Source: Lachnospiraceae bacterium
Lineage (GTDB): Bacteria; Bacillota; Clostridia; Lachnospirales; Lachnospiraceae
Assembly: GCA_021770785.1 (NCBI GenBank)
Contig: JAETQH010000007.1
Location: 1 to 64,000 of the forward strand
Direction: 5' to 3'
DNA: 64,000 nucleotides
Below the pieces are notes generated by a model. It saw only the letters and a program-made list of their open reading frames with translations. It made no database searches and was not told where the DNA came from. Each line of letters opens with the position of its first letter. Within the stretch, counting starts at the first letter, position 1. The position numbers and the translations under genes were made by a program. Below, piece by piece: positions 16,647 through 26,060 of this stretch.

Positions 16647-19600
16647 ATGAATCAAATATCATTTGCACATCTGCATTCCCATACGCCTTACAGTCTGCTG
16701 GACGGATCAAACAAAATTTCCGAATACATAAAACGCGTTAAAGAGCTTGGAATGAAAAGCGCAGCCATCACGGATCACGGGGTAATGTATGGAGTTGTGG
16801 ATTTCTACAAATGCGCAAAGGAAGCCGGGATTCATCCGGTCATCGGGTGCGAAGTATATGTCGCCCAGGATTCCATGTCAAACAAAAACGACCGCGGTTA
16901 TTATCACCTTGTACTGCTTGCCGAAAATAATGAAGGCTATCAGAGCCTTATCAAGCTGGTATCGCTCGGCTTTACAGACGGTTTTTATTACCGCCCCAGA
17001 ATCGATTTTAAGGCGCTTTCTGCCCATCATAAGGGTTTAATCGCGCTGAGCGGCTGCCTCGCCGGAGAAGTGCCCAAAAAGCTCTCACAGGGCAATTACA
17101 AAGGAGCCTGTGAAACCGCAATGCTCTACCAGTCGCTTTTTGGCAGGGATAATTATTTCTTAGAACTGCAGGACCACGGAATTCCCGAACAAAAGAAAGT
17201 CAATCAGCTGCTGGTGCGGATGCATGAAGAGCTGGATATTCCTCTTGTCGCCACAAATGATGTACATTATACAAGGAAAGAGGATGCCGAGGCACACGAT
17301 GTCCTTTTGTGCATACAGACAAAAAAACTGCTGACAGACAAAGACCGCTTGCGTTACGAAGGAGACCAGTTCTATGTAAAGTCACCTGAAGAAATGTACC
17401 AGCTCTTTCCTGAAATGCCGGAAGCTTTGGAAAACACGGAAAAAATAGCGAACCGTTGTCAGGTTGAATTTACTTTTAACCATTATCACTTGCCGCAGTT
17501 TGAAACGCCAAAGGGATATGATTCGTGGGAATATTTAAACAAACTGTGCAGAGACGGACTGATGGAGCGCTACCCCGATTGTTATAAAGAACATGAGGAC
17601 AGACTTTCTTATGAGCTTAACACAATAAAAAAGATGGGATTCGTCGATTATTTCCTGATTACATGGGATTTTATCAATTATGCCAAAGAAAACGGCATAC
17701 CGGTCGGTCCCGGACGCGGCTCCGCTGCTGGCAGCCTTGTTGCTTACTGTTTGAAAATTACGGAGGTTGATCCCAAGAAATACAACCTGCTTTTTGAACG
17801 TTTCCTTAATCCGGAGCGTGTAACGATGCCTGATATTGATATCGACTTCTGCTATGAACGGCGCCACGAAGTTATTGACTATGTTGTGTCAAAATATGGC
17901 AAGGATCAGGTTGCACAAATTGTTACCTTCGGTACTCTTGCCGCTAAAGGCGTAATACGGGATGTTGGACGTGTACTCGGGATACCGGCTTCAACGGTTT
18001 CCCAGATTAGCCAGCTTATTCCAACGGATGCAAAAACCACGCTTGACAGCGCCCTTACAGATGTGCCGGAACTTAAGAAAAAATATGAAAGCAGCGATGC
18101 CATACGGAAGCTGATTGATATCTCAAAATGCCTTGAAGGACTGCCGCGGCATACATCTACGCATGCAGCGGGTGTTGTTATCTGCCCGAAAGAAGTTTCA
18201 TCTTTCGTACCTGTCTGCCTCTCCAGTGAAGGAGCATTGACAACGCAGTTTGTCATGACCACTTTGGAAGAACTCGGTCTGTTAAAAATGGACTTTCTGG
18301 GCCTGCGGACATTGACAGTCATACAAAAGGCAAGGGACGCAATAAAACAGAATTATAATGCCGAGGTTACGTTTGATTACCAGGATCCCTCTGTTTTCCA
18401 GTATATCAGCACAGGACAGACAGACGGTATTTTTCAGCTGGAAAGCAGTGGCATGAAAAGCTTTATGCGCCAATTAAAGCCACAAAATCTGGAAGACCTG
18501 ATTGCCGGAATATCGCTTTACCGTCCGGGACCTATGGATTTTATCCCCAAATATATCAGCGGAAAAGCAGATCCGGCAAGCATCACCTACGAGATTCCTC
18601 AATTAAAGGAAATTCTCGACCCTACTTACGGGTGCATCATTTATCAGGAACAGGTAATGCAGATTGTAAGGGCGCTGGCCGGCTATAATTACGGCCGGGC
18701 CGACCTGGTAAGGCGCGCAATGTCAAAGAAAAAAAGCAAGGTCATGGAGGATGAAAGGAAGGTATTCCTTTCCGGCAATGAGCATGTTAAAGGCTGCATC
18801 AGCAACGGTATCCCGGAAGATGCAGCAAACAGAATTTTTGACCAGATGATTGATTTTGCCAAATACGCCTTCAATAAGTCCCATGCAACGACTTATGCCG
18901 TAGTTGCATACCAGACGGCTTACCTGAAATATTATTACCCGGCAGAGTTTCTTGCCGCACTGATGAGTTCCGTAAGGAGTGATACAGGAAAGACTGCAGA
19001 GTACCTTCTTTTAAGCCGGCAGCTGTCAATTCCCATAACAAAGCCCGATGTCAATTGCGGAAATTTGGATTTTACGGTTCGGCAAAATGCAATTATTTAC
19101 TCTCTGGCATCTATCCGTGATGTAGGCGATAACTGCGTTTCAGACCTTTGTGGGGAACGTTCAAAAAAATCGTTCCAGGACATGAAAGATTTTATTTCAC
19201 GCATGAATTGCTACAGTACCTTCAACAAAAGAACCATAGAGGCATTGATCAAATCCGGGGCTATGGATTGCTTTGGACACACAAGAAAGTATATGATGGA
19301 ACAGTATCCCGAAATTTTAAACAGGATCAGCTATGAAAAAAAGAATGGAATGGCAGGCCAGACCCCGTTATTCAGCCTGTTTGCAGCAAAAAAAACCGTA
19401 CAGGAAGAAGAGTTTCCGCTCTTAACACTGCTTGCGGACGAAAAAGAGGTTCTCGGCATTTACCTGAGCGGGCATCCTTTGGATGAACTTTACCTGCAAT
19501 GGATGTCCGGTGTAACGGCTAAAAGCACCGATTTTCAGCAGACGGAAGAGAGCTGTGTTCTGAAAGACGGGAAAACGGTCACAGTAGGCGGGATAATATC

Positions 19601-20048
19601 CTCAATAACTGAAAAACAGACTCGTCAGAAAAAGAAAATGGCAATTATTACACTGGAGGATCTGGTTGGCAGTATAGAGGTGGTTGTCTTTCCGCAAAAG
19701 TACGATGATTACTGCGAAAAGATGAAAGAAGGGGAAAAAGTTTTTTTTACCGGAACTGTAAAGAATGAGGATGATAAGAATGCAACACTTATCTTTGAAA
19801 AAATGACACCGATAAATGCTTCCATTTCCGAAATATGGCTTCAGTTTTCTAATATTCAGGAGTACGAAAAACTTAACCATAAACTGGAGCAGCTTTATCC
19901 AAGGTATATCGGTGATGTTCAGATAAAGATTTACCTGAGAAATACAAGGCAGGTGAAATGTCTGGATACAACCCGTCTTTTGGTTAATGAGGAATCATGG
20001 AATTCTTTATGCGATTTATTGGGGCAGGAAAATGTAAGACTTAGATAA
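16647..20048 (+). CDS. dnaE: DNA polymerase III alpha subunit (DnaE type)
   Basis: 1133 residues. N-terminal PHP domain (AHLHSHTPYSLLDG, AAITDHGVMYG), then the palm with VGPGRGSAAGSLVAYCL and the catalytic acidic cluster PDIDIDF near 395-401, fingers (IYQEQVMQI), a tandem HhH region and a C-terminal OB fold (VTVGGIISSITEKQT). It has no inserted DnaQ exonuclease, so it is not PolC. GQTPLFSLF near residue 904 matches the QxxLF beta-clamp-binding pattern. Proofreading would need another protein or the PHP domain. Carrying a complete replicative polymerase on a plasmid is unusual and implies partly host-independent replication. Confidence 0.96.
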   Translation: MNQISFAHLHSHTPYSLLDGSNKISEYIKRVKELGMKSAAITDHGVMYGVVDFYKCAKEAGIHPVIGCEVYVAQDSMSNKNDRGYYHLVLLAENNEGYQSLIKLVSLGFTDGFYYRPRIDFKALSAHHKGLIALSGCLAGEVPKKLSQGNYKGACETAMLYQSLFGRDNYFLELQDHGIPEQKKVNQLLVRMHEELDIPLVATNDVHYTRKEDAEAHDVLLCIQTKKLLTDKDRLRYEGDQFYVKSPEEMYQLFPEMPEALENTEKIANRCQVEFTFNHYHLPQFETPKGYDSWEYLNKLCRDGLMERYPDCYKEHEDRLSYELNTIKKMGFVDYFLITWDFINYAKENGIPVGPGRGSAAGSLVAYCLKITEVDPKKYNLLFERFLNPERVTMPDIDIDFCYERRHEVIDYVVSKYGKDQVAQIVTFGTLAAKGVIRDVGRVLGIPASTVSQISQLIPTDAKTTLDSALTDVPELKKKYESSDAIRKLIDISKCLEGLPRHTSTHAAGVVICPKEVSSFVPVCLSSEGALTTQFVMTTLEELGLLKMDFLGLRTLTVIQKARDAIKQNYNAEVTFDYQDPSVFQYISTGQTDGIFQLESSGMKSFMRQLKPQNLEDLIAGISLYRPGPMDFIPKYISGKADPASITYEIPQLKEILDPTYGCIIYQEQVMQIVRALAGYNYGRADLVRRAMSKKKSKVMEDERKVFLSGNEHVKGCISNGIPEDAANRIFDQMIDFAKYAFNKSHATTYAVVAYQTAYLKYYYPAEFLAALMSSVRSDTGKTAEYLLLSRQLSIPITKPDVNCGNLDFTVRQNAIIYSLASIRDVGDNCVSDLCGERSKKSFQDMKDFISRMNCYSTFNKRTIEALIKSGAMDCFGHTRKYMMEQYPEILNRISYEKKNGMAGQTPLFSLFAAKKTVQEEEFPLLTLLADEKEVLGIYLSGHPLDELYLQWMSGVTAKSTDFQQTEESCVLKDGKTVTVGGIISSITEKQTRQKKKMAIITLEDLVGSIEVVVFPQKYDDYCEKMKEGEKVFFTGTVKNEDDKNATLIFEKMTPINASISEIWLQFSNIQEYEKLNHKLEQLYPRYIGDVQIKIYLRNTRQVKCLDTTRLLVNEESWNSLCDLLGQENVRLR

Positions 20049-20060
20049 TTTAATAGTATG

Positions 20061-20094
20061 TACGGGGGTTGGTTGACAGCTCCCGTATTTTTTT
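20061..20094 (+). terminator. dnaE terminator
   Basis: TACGGG(GG) pairs with (CT)CCCGTA, followed by TTTTTTT. It closes the replication operon. Confidence 0.85.
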
Positions 20095-20382
20095 GTTGTA
20101 TTTAATACAAAACGAATATATAATATAGTTGTCTTTGGTTTTCTTTCATCATATGGATAGATAAAAATGGATGGAAGAGGCTGTCATCTTATTCATTCTT
20201 TATCATATATTAGAACAGATATTATACAGATATTAAAACAGTAATTGGTAAAAGGATGTTCCAAAACCCCAGTAAAATCAATGAATACCGGAAATATATA
20301 GGGAAACGGTTAGAAAAAAGTGGAAGAAAATCCACAACCAGGGGGTTAAAACATCATATTTGTAGATGAATTATTTTTGAAA

Positions 20383-20457
20383 TGGATGAAAACTTAGCAA
20401 TAAAGGATGAAAAGAAATGTAATGTGGATGAAAACTTTTGAAGAGTGGAAAACTTTT
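20383..20457 (+). repeat. Short direct repeats in A-rich spacer
   Basis: TGGATGAAAACTT occurs at 20383-20395 and 20425-20437, with degenerate copies near 20405 and 20445. The spacer 20095-20559 is otherwise A-rich with no gene; its end (GGGC…GCCC then T run read on the minus strand, 20533-20560) can terminate the convergent replication gene. Confidence 0.4.
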
Positions 20458-20559
20458 TTCCGGTTAGACAGATAAAAATATGGAAAAATATGGAAAATAA
20501 TGATGAAAAAACAGAGAAAATATAGAAAAAAGGAAAAAAGGGCACAACAAAAAAGCCCT

Positions 20560-21840
20560 CTATGAAGCGAAAATATTAAATACGGACATATTGCGGATAT
20601 AATGGCGGGTCAGGGCTCCAAAAGATTCCACTGGCCTGCGCTTTGCTATGTAGTCATTATATACACACGAGATTGCCTGTTTTACCATGTTCATGTTATA
20701 CTGGATGCACATGGATGCCAGATCACGGTAATCATCATTAGTCAGGATCAATGACGGGTACCGGTGGAATGAACCAATGGAGAACATGGTTAAAAGAGCC
20801 TGCGTGCGTTCAGGATCAGCGTAAGACTCTTTATCATTTGCAAGTTCCAGCACATCATTGAGAGAATCAACATGATTTTTAACTTCCTGCTCGCTTTCCA
20901 AAAGCATAGCCTTACGCATATTCTTCTTAGCGTATTCCTGCTTCATACTGAAAGTTACAGAACTGTCTGAGAAAGAATACTGGAAAATGGCATTGCCCTG
21001 TTCCAATGCTTTGCGGATTACATTGCGTTTACAATATGATGGGAGAAAACCGCGTAATTTGTCAAATGTAGAGGTAACATCTGTTAAATTTGGATTTGCA
21101 GCATCATAAGCAGAGGCGTTATCCACTTCAAGGATCCCCTTTATTGTAAGGCGGAGCGTATTTAGATGATCGACAGCCAGCAGTTCGGAGAGCATATTGC
21201 TTGACAGACTGAGATATCCCCGTCCACCCTCGCTTGCCGGCTTATGATAATTTTTATATTCCGGTATGTATACATTGATATGGTTATCAGAAATACCGGA
21301 ATTGCAAAAGTAGCAATATTCATAGGAACTTAGGATTTCGTTACTGGAACGGATCGTAGCAGGAGTGCAGTCGAGAAGCTCAGCAAGTTCCTTTACACTT
21401 ACGTTCTTTATGAAACCAAGTGTATCAGGCTGTAGGAAATGATATGTAATAAAAAGCTTGATGGCGTTCACCTTAAGTGTCGGCTGGTAGCCATAACGGT
21501 TTTTCTCATTGATATACTTGGTATGTGTAGTGTAAGTACTTTCCCACACAGCCTGGGAGCATGTCCGGCACTGCTCATTCAGCGCATCGCAGACCTCTGT
21601 AACTCCTAATGCGGAAAAACGGCACTTTAATTTGCATACTTCACAATTATGGCATCCGGACTTCTCTTCGTTCAGTTTATCTTCAGATTTTTCATAGACT
21701 TCTTTATAATTTTTCTGAAGTCCGATTGCTTTTGTAATAACCGCTTTACCAATGCGTGCATAGCTGTTCAGTTCCAAAGTAGCGCTCCTTTCCATATCCA
21801 TATCAAAATAGATATTGTATTTATCCATATTACAAAACAC
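20560..21840 (-). CDS. Winged-helix replication protein candidate (DnaD-like C-terminus)
   Basis: About 426 residues. The N-terminal part has a cysteine cluster (CHNCEVCKLKC, later CRTC) that could bind zinc. The middle holds a winged helix (IKLFITYHFLQPDTL, SVKELAELLDCTPATIRSS). The C-terminal ~50 residues (YRDLASMCIQYNMNMVKQAI, SFGALTRHYIRN) resemble a DnaD/DnaB-type helical module. A TTG at 21858 would extend the frame, but it lies at the predicted transcription start, so I use GTG at 21840 with GAGG upstream; ATG at 21828 is another option. Thirteen iterons sit directly upstream. It is either the initiator or a helicase-loading accessory. Confidence 0.6.
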   Translation of the reverse strand: MFCNMDKYNIYFDMDMERSATLELNSYARIGKAVITKAIGLQKNYKEVYEKSEDKLNEEKSGCHNCEVCKLKCRFSALGVTEVCDALNEQCRTCSQAVWESTYTTHTKYINEKNRYGYQPTLKVNAIKLFITYHFLQPDTLGFIKNVSVKELAELLDCTPATIRSSNEILSSYEYCYFCNSGISDNHINVYIPEYKNYHKPASEGGRGYLSLSSNMLSELLAVDHLNTLRLTIKGILEVDNASAYDAANPNLTDVTSTFDKLRGFLPSYCKRNVIRKALEQGNAIFQYSFSDSSVTFSMKQEYAKKNMRKAMLLESEQEVKNHVDSLNDVLELANDKESYADPERTQALLTMFSIGSFHRYPSLILTNDDYRDLASMCIQYNMNMVKQAISCVYNDYIAKRRPVESFGALTRHYIRNMSVFNIFAS

Positions 21841-21863
21841 ATAATATGGTATCCTCAAGTTGC

Positions 21864-21892
21864 ATTATAGAATGTTTTGGCAGAAATGTAAA
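21864..21892 (-). promoter_or_regulatory. Promoter of the replication protein gene
   Basis: Minus strand TTTACA (21887-21892), 17 bases, TATAAT (21864-21869). The first iteron starts 13 bases upstream at 21905, so an iteron-bound initiator could repress it. Confidence 0.75.
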
Positions 21893-21904
21893 TCATGGCG
21901 AAAA

Positions 21905-22926
21905 GGCGAAAAAAAGAGTATCAATTTTTGAAAAAGCATGATATTACAGCAGTTTATGAAGGATATTTAATTGGCGAATAAAAAGGCATCATTTTCCGAA
22001 AATAAAGAAATCGAGGGGGTTCCCGAAAGAAATATAGGACAAAAAAATTTTTTTGATCTTTTTTGGTCGAATAAAAAGGTATCAAAAGGTTAAATATTCT
22101 CAAATTTAAGGTTTTAACATAAAAAAGGCGAATGAAGAGGTATCAAAAATACAATAAAATGAGACGAAGAGTAATTTTTGGCGTAAAAATTTTTTTATTA
22201 TCATCTTGTTTCTGAAAAAAACGGCGAAATTACTGGTTTCATTTTATTTTTTTATGTGATTTGGCGAAGAAAACAACATAAAAAACGCTACATGGCGAAA
22301 AAAAAAGTATCATATTACGATTTCTAATACAGGAAAATATGTTATAAAGCTATTTGATGAATACAAAAAAATGATGCTTGAGAAAAAGGCGAAAAAAAAG
22401 GTATCATTTTCTCTTAAATAATAGACTTCCACTCATTATTAATAAAAAGGCGAAAAAAAAGGTATCATTTTTGCAAGAATTGGATATAAAGTTATATTGT
22501 CAGGACATCAGCCTAAACAATTATTGAAAAAAATAGTAAAAAAAGCGAAGAAAAAGGAATCAAAAATTGTCGATTAGGTACTTGTGTAATGAATAATAAA
22601 TAAAAGGCGAAAAAAGTGGTATCAAAAAAAGTTCTGTATAATAAATATTGCAGTTGACCGAGTGGGTTAATGCGGCGGAGACAATGAAAAGAGCGAAAAA
22701 AAAGGTATCATTTTGTAAAAAAAAGTACAAAAATGGAAAAAGAGGTAAAATCGGCGAAATAATTAGCATCAAAAATATGTATTCTGCATTATGCTTTTGC
22801 CAAACTCCATATTGACTATAATGGTCGGCATTTTATTGTTAAAAACAGGCGAAGAAAAAGGTATCATTTTGTAGGAAAAGAGCAAAAAAACGAATAAAAA
22901 GTAAAAAGGCGAAGAAAAGGGTATCA
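21905..22926 (+). repeat. Iteron array, 13 copies of a 19-bp repeat (candidate vegetative origin)
   Basis: Consensus GGCGAANAAAAAGGTATCA, all in the same orientation, beginning at 21905, 21973, 22066, 22127, 22294, 22388, 22449, 22544, 22606, 22692, 22753, 22848 and 22908. Positions 22388 and 22449 match perfectly; 22753 is the most diverged. Starts are typically 60-95 bases apart in very A/T-rich DNA with no gene. This is the layout of an iteron origin bound by a Rep protein. The spacer from 22927 to 23327 has no iterons and holds the GC-rich structure at 23140. Confidence 0.9.
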
Positions 22927-23139
22927 TTTTTAAGAAGTTATGTATAATTGCATAAAATATAATGGTTCAATACCCTTGGAACATCTTTGCCCGGTAGCGA
23001 AAATGCTAATGGAATAGAAGATGTTTCATGCTATCATACAGCCACAAGTATGTAACTGAATATATAAGCATGTATACGAAGTTCATTAGAAAGAAAAACA
23101 ATAAGAGAAAAGCGGGACAGAGAAACTCATGGAAACGTT

Positions 23140-23206
23140 GAGGACGGCGACCTGATGGGGGCTATCCGGATCTGTGTGGGGTACACGGTGCTGCTGTTTC
23201 GTCCTC
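23140..23206 (+). other. GC-rich structured element beside the origin
   Basis: GAGGACG (23140-23146) pairs with CGTCCTC (23200-23206), enclosing a 6-bp stem CTGTGT/ACACGG with loop GGGGT (23172-23188). It stands out against A/T-rich surroundings. It may be a small RNA, an antisense-type control RNA or a DNA structure; no known family was recognised. Confidence 0.4.
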
Positions 23207-23327
23207 TTCAAGACCGGAAGCCTCTCGAAATCCATATGGAGCGCTCAATAAAATATTGTTGCAAAATATGCTGTTGAATTTTACATCAAATCAGAGTATA
23301 CTAAGGGCAGGAAAGGAGAATGTGATT

Positions 23328-23588
23328 ATGCCAAATATCAAACCAATCTCTGATTTGAGGAATTACAGTGATGTACTCCGTGATGTATCTGTGGGCGCAC
23401 CAGTCTTTCTTACCAAAAACGGACGCGGACGTTATGCAATCATTGACATGCAGGACTATGAAAAAACATGGGCAACCTTAAAACTCATGGGTGAGCTTGC
23501 AAAAGGGAAAAAATCAGGAGAGGAAAAGGGATGGCTTTCGCCCTCGGATGTGAGAGCACATTTCCGGGCGAAGGCAAATGAAGAATAG
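23328..23588 (+). CDS. Phd/YefM-family antitoxin
   Basis: 86 residues from the ATG at 23328 (GAAAGGAG upstream). The N-terminus (ISDLRNYSDVLRDVSVGAPVFLTKNGRGRYAIIDMQDYEK) is the standard Phd/YefM DNA-binding fold. The C-terminal ~30 residues would wrap the toxin. It is followed by the toxin gene with an 11-base overlap. It neutralises the toxin and represses the operon, and probably helps stabilise the plasmid. Confidence 0.92.
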   Translation: MPNIKPISDLRNYSDVLRDVSVGAPVFLTKNGRGRYAIIDMQDYEKTWATLKLMGELAKGKKSGEEKGWLSPSDVRAHFRAKANEE

Positions 23589-23916
23589 CATCCACTACTC
23601 TCCGGAAGCCCAGAACGACATGGACGAGATTTGGGAGTATATTGTCTTTGAATTATGCAATCCGCAATCCGCTGAAAATACCGTAAACAAAATCATGGAC
23701 GCCGTTGACGAACTGGAGAATTTTACAGAAATTGGCGCTTTGCTGTCCTCTGTGACAGATATAGAAAGTGACTACCGATTTCTCATCAGTGGAAATTACA
23801 TGGTTTTTTACCGTGTGAACGGGCAGGATGTGTATATTGACCGTGTTCTCTACGGCAGACGGGATTATCTTCGGATTCTCTTTCCTGATCTGCCGCAGAA
23901 TGACAACGAAGGATAA
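23578..23916 (+). CDS. ParE/RelE-family toxin
   Basis: 112 residues. IHYSPEAQNDMDEIWEYI at the start and YRFLISGNYMVFYRVNGQDVYIDRVLYGRRDY near the C-terminus are the conserved ends of the ParE/RelE fold. ParE members poison gyrase and RelE members cleave mRNA on ribosomes; sequence inspection here does not settle which. It overlaps the antitoxin gene and is closed by the terminator at 23938. Confidence 0.92.
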   Translation: MKNSIHYSPEAQNDMDEIWEYIVFELCNPQSAENTVNKIMDAVDELENFTEIGALLSSVTDIESDYRFLISGNYMVFYRVNGQDVYIDRVLYGRRDYLRILFPDLPQNDNEG

Positions 23917-23937
23917 GACAAAATATGGTAACGATGG

Positions 23938-23967
23938 AACCGCTGGCTGACGCAGGCGGTTTTTTAT
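23938..23967 (+). terminator. Toxin-antitoxin operon terminator
   Basis: AACCGC (23938-23943) pairs with GCGGTT (23956-23961), followed by TTTTTATT. A second hairpin (CTTCGGACC/GGTCTGAAG) follows around 23970-23993. Confidence 0.8.
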
Positions 23968-24128
23968 TGCTTCGGACCAACCTGGTCTGAAGTAATAAAA
24001 GAAGAAAAGATGAAATTGTATTTTACAGAAATGCGTAATCAATTATTGGAAGAAAATTGTAAGGCAATTAATGATATTTATATGAGTAAGACAATTTAAT
24101 GGGATGAATATACACATAATTTTGCTGT

Positions 24129-24168
24129 TTCTGTCTATACTTTATGCTAGGATGAAGCATAGACAGAA
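24129..24168. repeat. Inverted repeat in the spacer 23917-24311
   Basis: TTCTGTCTAT (24129-24138) is the exact inverse of ATAGACAGAA (24159-24168) with a 20-base loop. There is no T run. The rest of this spacer shows only a 29-codon frame at 24010 that I do not support as a gene. Confidence 0.5.
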
Positions 24169-24311
24169 TCCCGTTTCACGCAAAGAAGTGCATGTAATGT
24201 ATAATGTTGTCACCCGTTAAGATATGGAGCAGAAAATGGTGTCTCTTGTACCTGACAGATATAAGAGAAAAGAGAGTCTATCAATGATAGCTCCCTTTAA
24301 TAAATACAGAT

Positions 24312-25772
24312 TTATCCCCAAATATCTTCTAATTCCAGTTGCGTACCACTTCCCGTCTCATAATTTTTAGGGATAAGGTCCGATTTCTCATCATCTGTAA
24401 GGTTATAAAAATATAGGGTAAAAGCCCCTTTGCTCTGCTGGTATTCATATTTTGCAAGTGCAATTTTTTTTTCTACAAATTCGTCCAGCGTCTGCTTTAT
24501 CAGTAAAATGTTGTCTGCTTTTTTCCGCTTTTTAAAGAGTATGATCCGTTGAAAATAGGAATAGTCATAACTCTTTACAAGATGCCCGTCCTCATTGGGA
24601 ATGGAAGATGAGGATAAGGTGATACGCTCTTTTTGCAGGTTGTGATATAACAGCCTGCTTAGGTCAAGTTCCAATGAATTATAACTGCTGGCAGTAACCG
24701 CAATCATCTGTTTTTTGGTAACAGCATCAAACAGTATATTACCGAATGTGACAATGGCATATTCTTTGCCGTCTTTTTCCGGAGTCATCACATTGTCAAA
24801 GAAATTAAAAGTTAACAAAGCTTCTTCAGGGTTATCTTTACTGTATAAACGAAAAGTAGTTCCTGCCATTGTATGGAGCCTTGTTTTAACGTCCTCATAG
24901 CAACGTTTGTTTGGGCGGCTGTTCAGTGCCTTTGCAAGTGTGCCGATTTCGATTGTTATAGCCCTGCTTTCATAAAAATCCAGTTTGATGTTGTTGATCA
25001 GCGTTAATAGAATTTGGTTATCTTTGGAGTCAAATACCTTTAATTTTTGCCGATCCTCAATATGCTCAGAGTCTCCGCTTACGAGCATTTGGAACACCGT
25101 ATTTTCTGCATCAAAGCTAATCAAATCTGCAACATAGGAATCAACTGATTTCTGAAGAGGGACTGAATAGCGGTTTGGCGCAAAAAAAGGAGTATCCAAT
25201 AAAATTTCAGGTTTTTTTGCGAAATAAGCTTCTATATTTCCATCCCAGTAAACAATGATACTGTCAATCAGGTTAATGATCAGATCTATCTGGAACGAGG
25301 ACATAATCTGATTTCTGGTCTTGTCGGATATAAGAGGATATTCAATCAAAAGCGACTTATCATTTTCAGCCCATTCATTTATAGCAGTATTATATTTTTT
25401 AATGGTCGATTCCACATCTTTGGCGTCGTATATTTTCAGAAAACTGTGGCCTGGAAGGATCTCAAAGTTATGCTGGATGGAATAAAACGGATGTTTTTTA
25501 TTCGTTATCTCATATTTTTCAATATTTTCCTGCTGCGCTTTTAACCAGCGGCTTTTTTTCTGTCGGCGCATTTTTACCTGTACACCATAGATAGATTTTA
25601 ATTCTGACTTTCCGGTTTCCTCTTTGACATATTCCCATAACGTATCAGCAATCAGATCATTTAGGTTGCTGTAGATAGGAAATACTTTTAAATGCTCTAT
25701 TTCAAAGAAATTAACCAGAGCCTCATTAAGGTTGTCTGCAAGAGACGATATCAGCTGTTTAGGGTATGCCAT
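24312..25772 (-). CDS. Plasmid replication initiator candidate, tandem winged-helix type
   Basis: 486 residues, ATG with AAGGAGG. Residues ~250-305 (NQILLTLINNIKLDF, IEIGTLAKALN, YEDVKTRLHTMAG) and ~365-470 (LSRLLYHNLQKERI, FQRIILFKKRKK, LIKQTLDEFVEKKIA) look like two winged helices, the arrangement of Rep_3/TrfA-type initiators. The N-terminal ~200 residues are not recognised. It is 1.4 kb from the last iteron, and its own promoter region has an iteron-like sequence at 25835. I rate it at least as likely as the gene at 20560 to be the iteron-binding Rep. Confidence 0.6.
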   Translation of the reverse strand: MAYPKQLISSLADNLNEALVNFFEIEHLKVFPIYSNLNDLIADTLWEYVKEETGKSELKSIYGVQVKMRRQKKSRWLKAQQENIEKYEITNKKHPFYSIQHNFEILPGHSFLKIYDAKDVESTIKKYNTAINEWAENDKSLLIEYPLISDKTRNQIMSSFQIDLIINLIDSIIVYWDGNIEAYFAKKPEILLDTPFFAPNRYSVPLQKSVDSYVADLISFDAENTVFQMLVSGDSEHIEDRQKLKVFDSKDNQILLTLINNIKLDFYESRAITIEIGTLAKALNSRPNKRCYEDVKTRLHTMAGTTFRLYSKDNPEEALLTFNFFDNVMTPEKDGKEYAIVTFGNILFDAVTKKQMIAVTASSYNSLELDLSRLLYHNLQKERITLSSSSIPNEDGHLVKSYDYSYFQRIILFKKRKKADNILLIKQTLDEFVEKKIALAKYEYQQSKGAFTLYFYNLTDDEKSDLIPKNYETGSGTQLELEDIWG

Positions 25773-25810
25773 AGGTACCTCCTTAAACCATGTCCAAAGG
25801 TTTATATGTT

Positions 25811-25853
25811 ATTATAACGCAGAAAATGAAAAAAGGCAAAAAAAGAGTTGACA
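25811..25853 (-). promoter_or_regulatory. Promoter region of the initiator candidate with iteron-like element
   Basis: Minus-strand TATAAT at 25811-25816 with a weak -35. GGCAAAAAAAGAGTTGACA at 25835-25853 resembles the first iteron with one deletion and end changes, suggesting autoregulation, but the match is imperfect. Confidence 0.4.
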
Positions 25854-26004
25854 AGTTTACGATTTCCGGAACGAATGACTTGCGGAAATAGAATAATAAT
25901 GATAAAATGATAAAAACTATTTTTATTTTTTAGCTTACTCCATTGGGGAAAGGCATTGATTTAATTCCTGGAAACAGGTTATATTATGAGAAATAAAAGT
26001 AGTC

Positions 26005-26027
26005 AGCCTCTTATGGGGCTTTTTTTT
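26005..26027 (+). terminator. Leader terminator before the methyltransferase gene
   Basis: AGCCTC-TTAT-GGGGCT followed by TTTTTTT, 34 bases before the ATG at 26061. No plus-strand gene lies upstream back to 23916, so this is another leader hairpin. A weak promoter (TTGCGG…TAAAAT, around 25880-25910) may start the transcript. Confidence 0.6.
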
Positions 26028-26060
26028 GTGCCAAAAAACAAATCATAAAAGGAGGTAATA

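Noticed and set aside
20320-20345. DnaA box near AAAATCCACAACC
   Set aside because: It differs from TTATCCACA at the first positions and is single; not enough for an origin claim.
21905-22926. CRISPR-like repeat array
   Set aside because: The repeats are 19 bp and degenerate, spacers vary in length and are A/T-rich, and no cas genes are present. Position upstream of a replication gene fits iterons.
23140-23230. Hammerhead-like ribozyme core (CUGAUG … GAAA)
   Set aside because: The conserved CUGANGA core is CUGAUGG here and the three required helices cannot be drawn, so the match is coincidental.
24010-24099. 29-codon frame after the ParE terminator
   Set aside because: No convincing ribosome binding site, low-complexity composition and no context.
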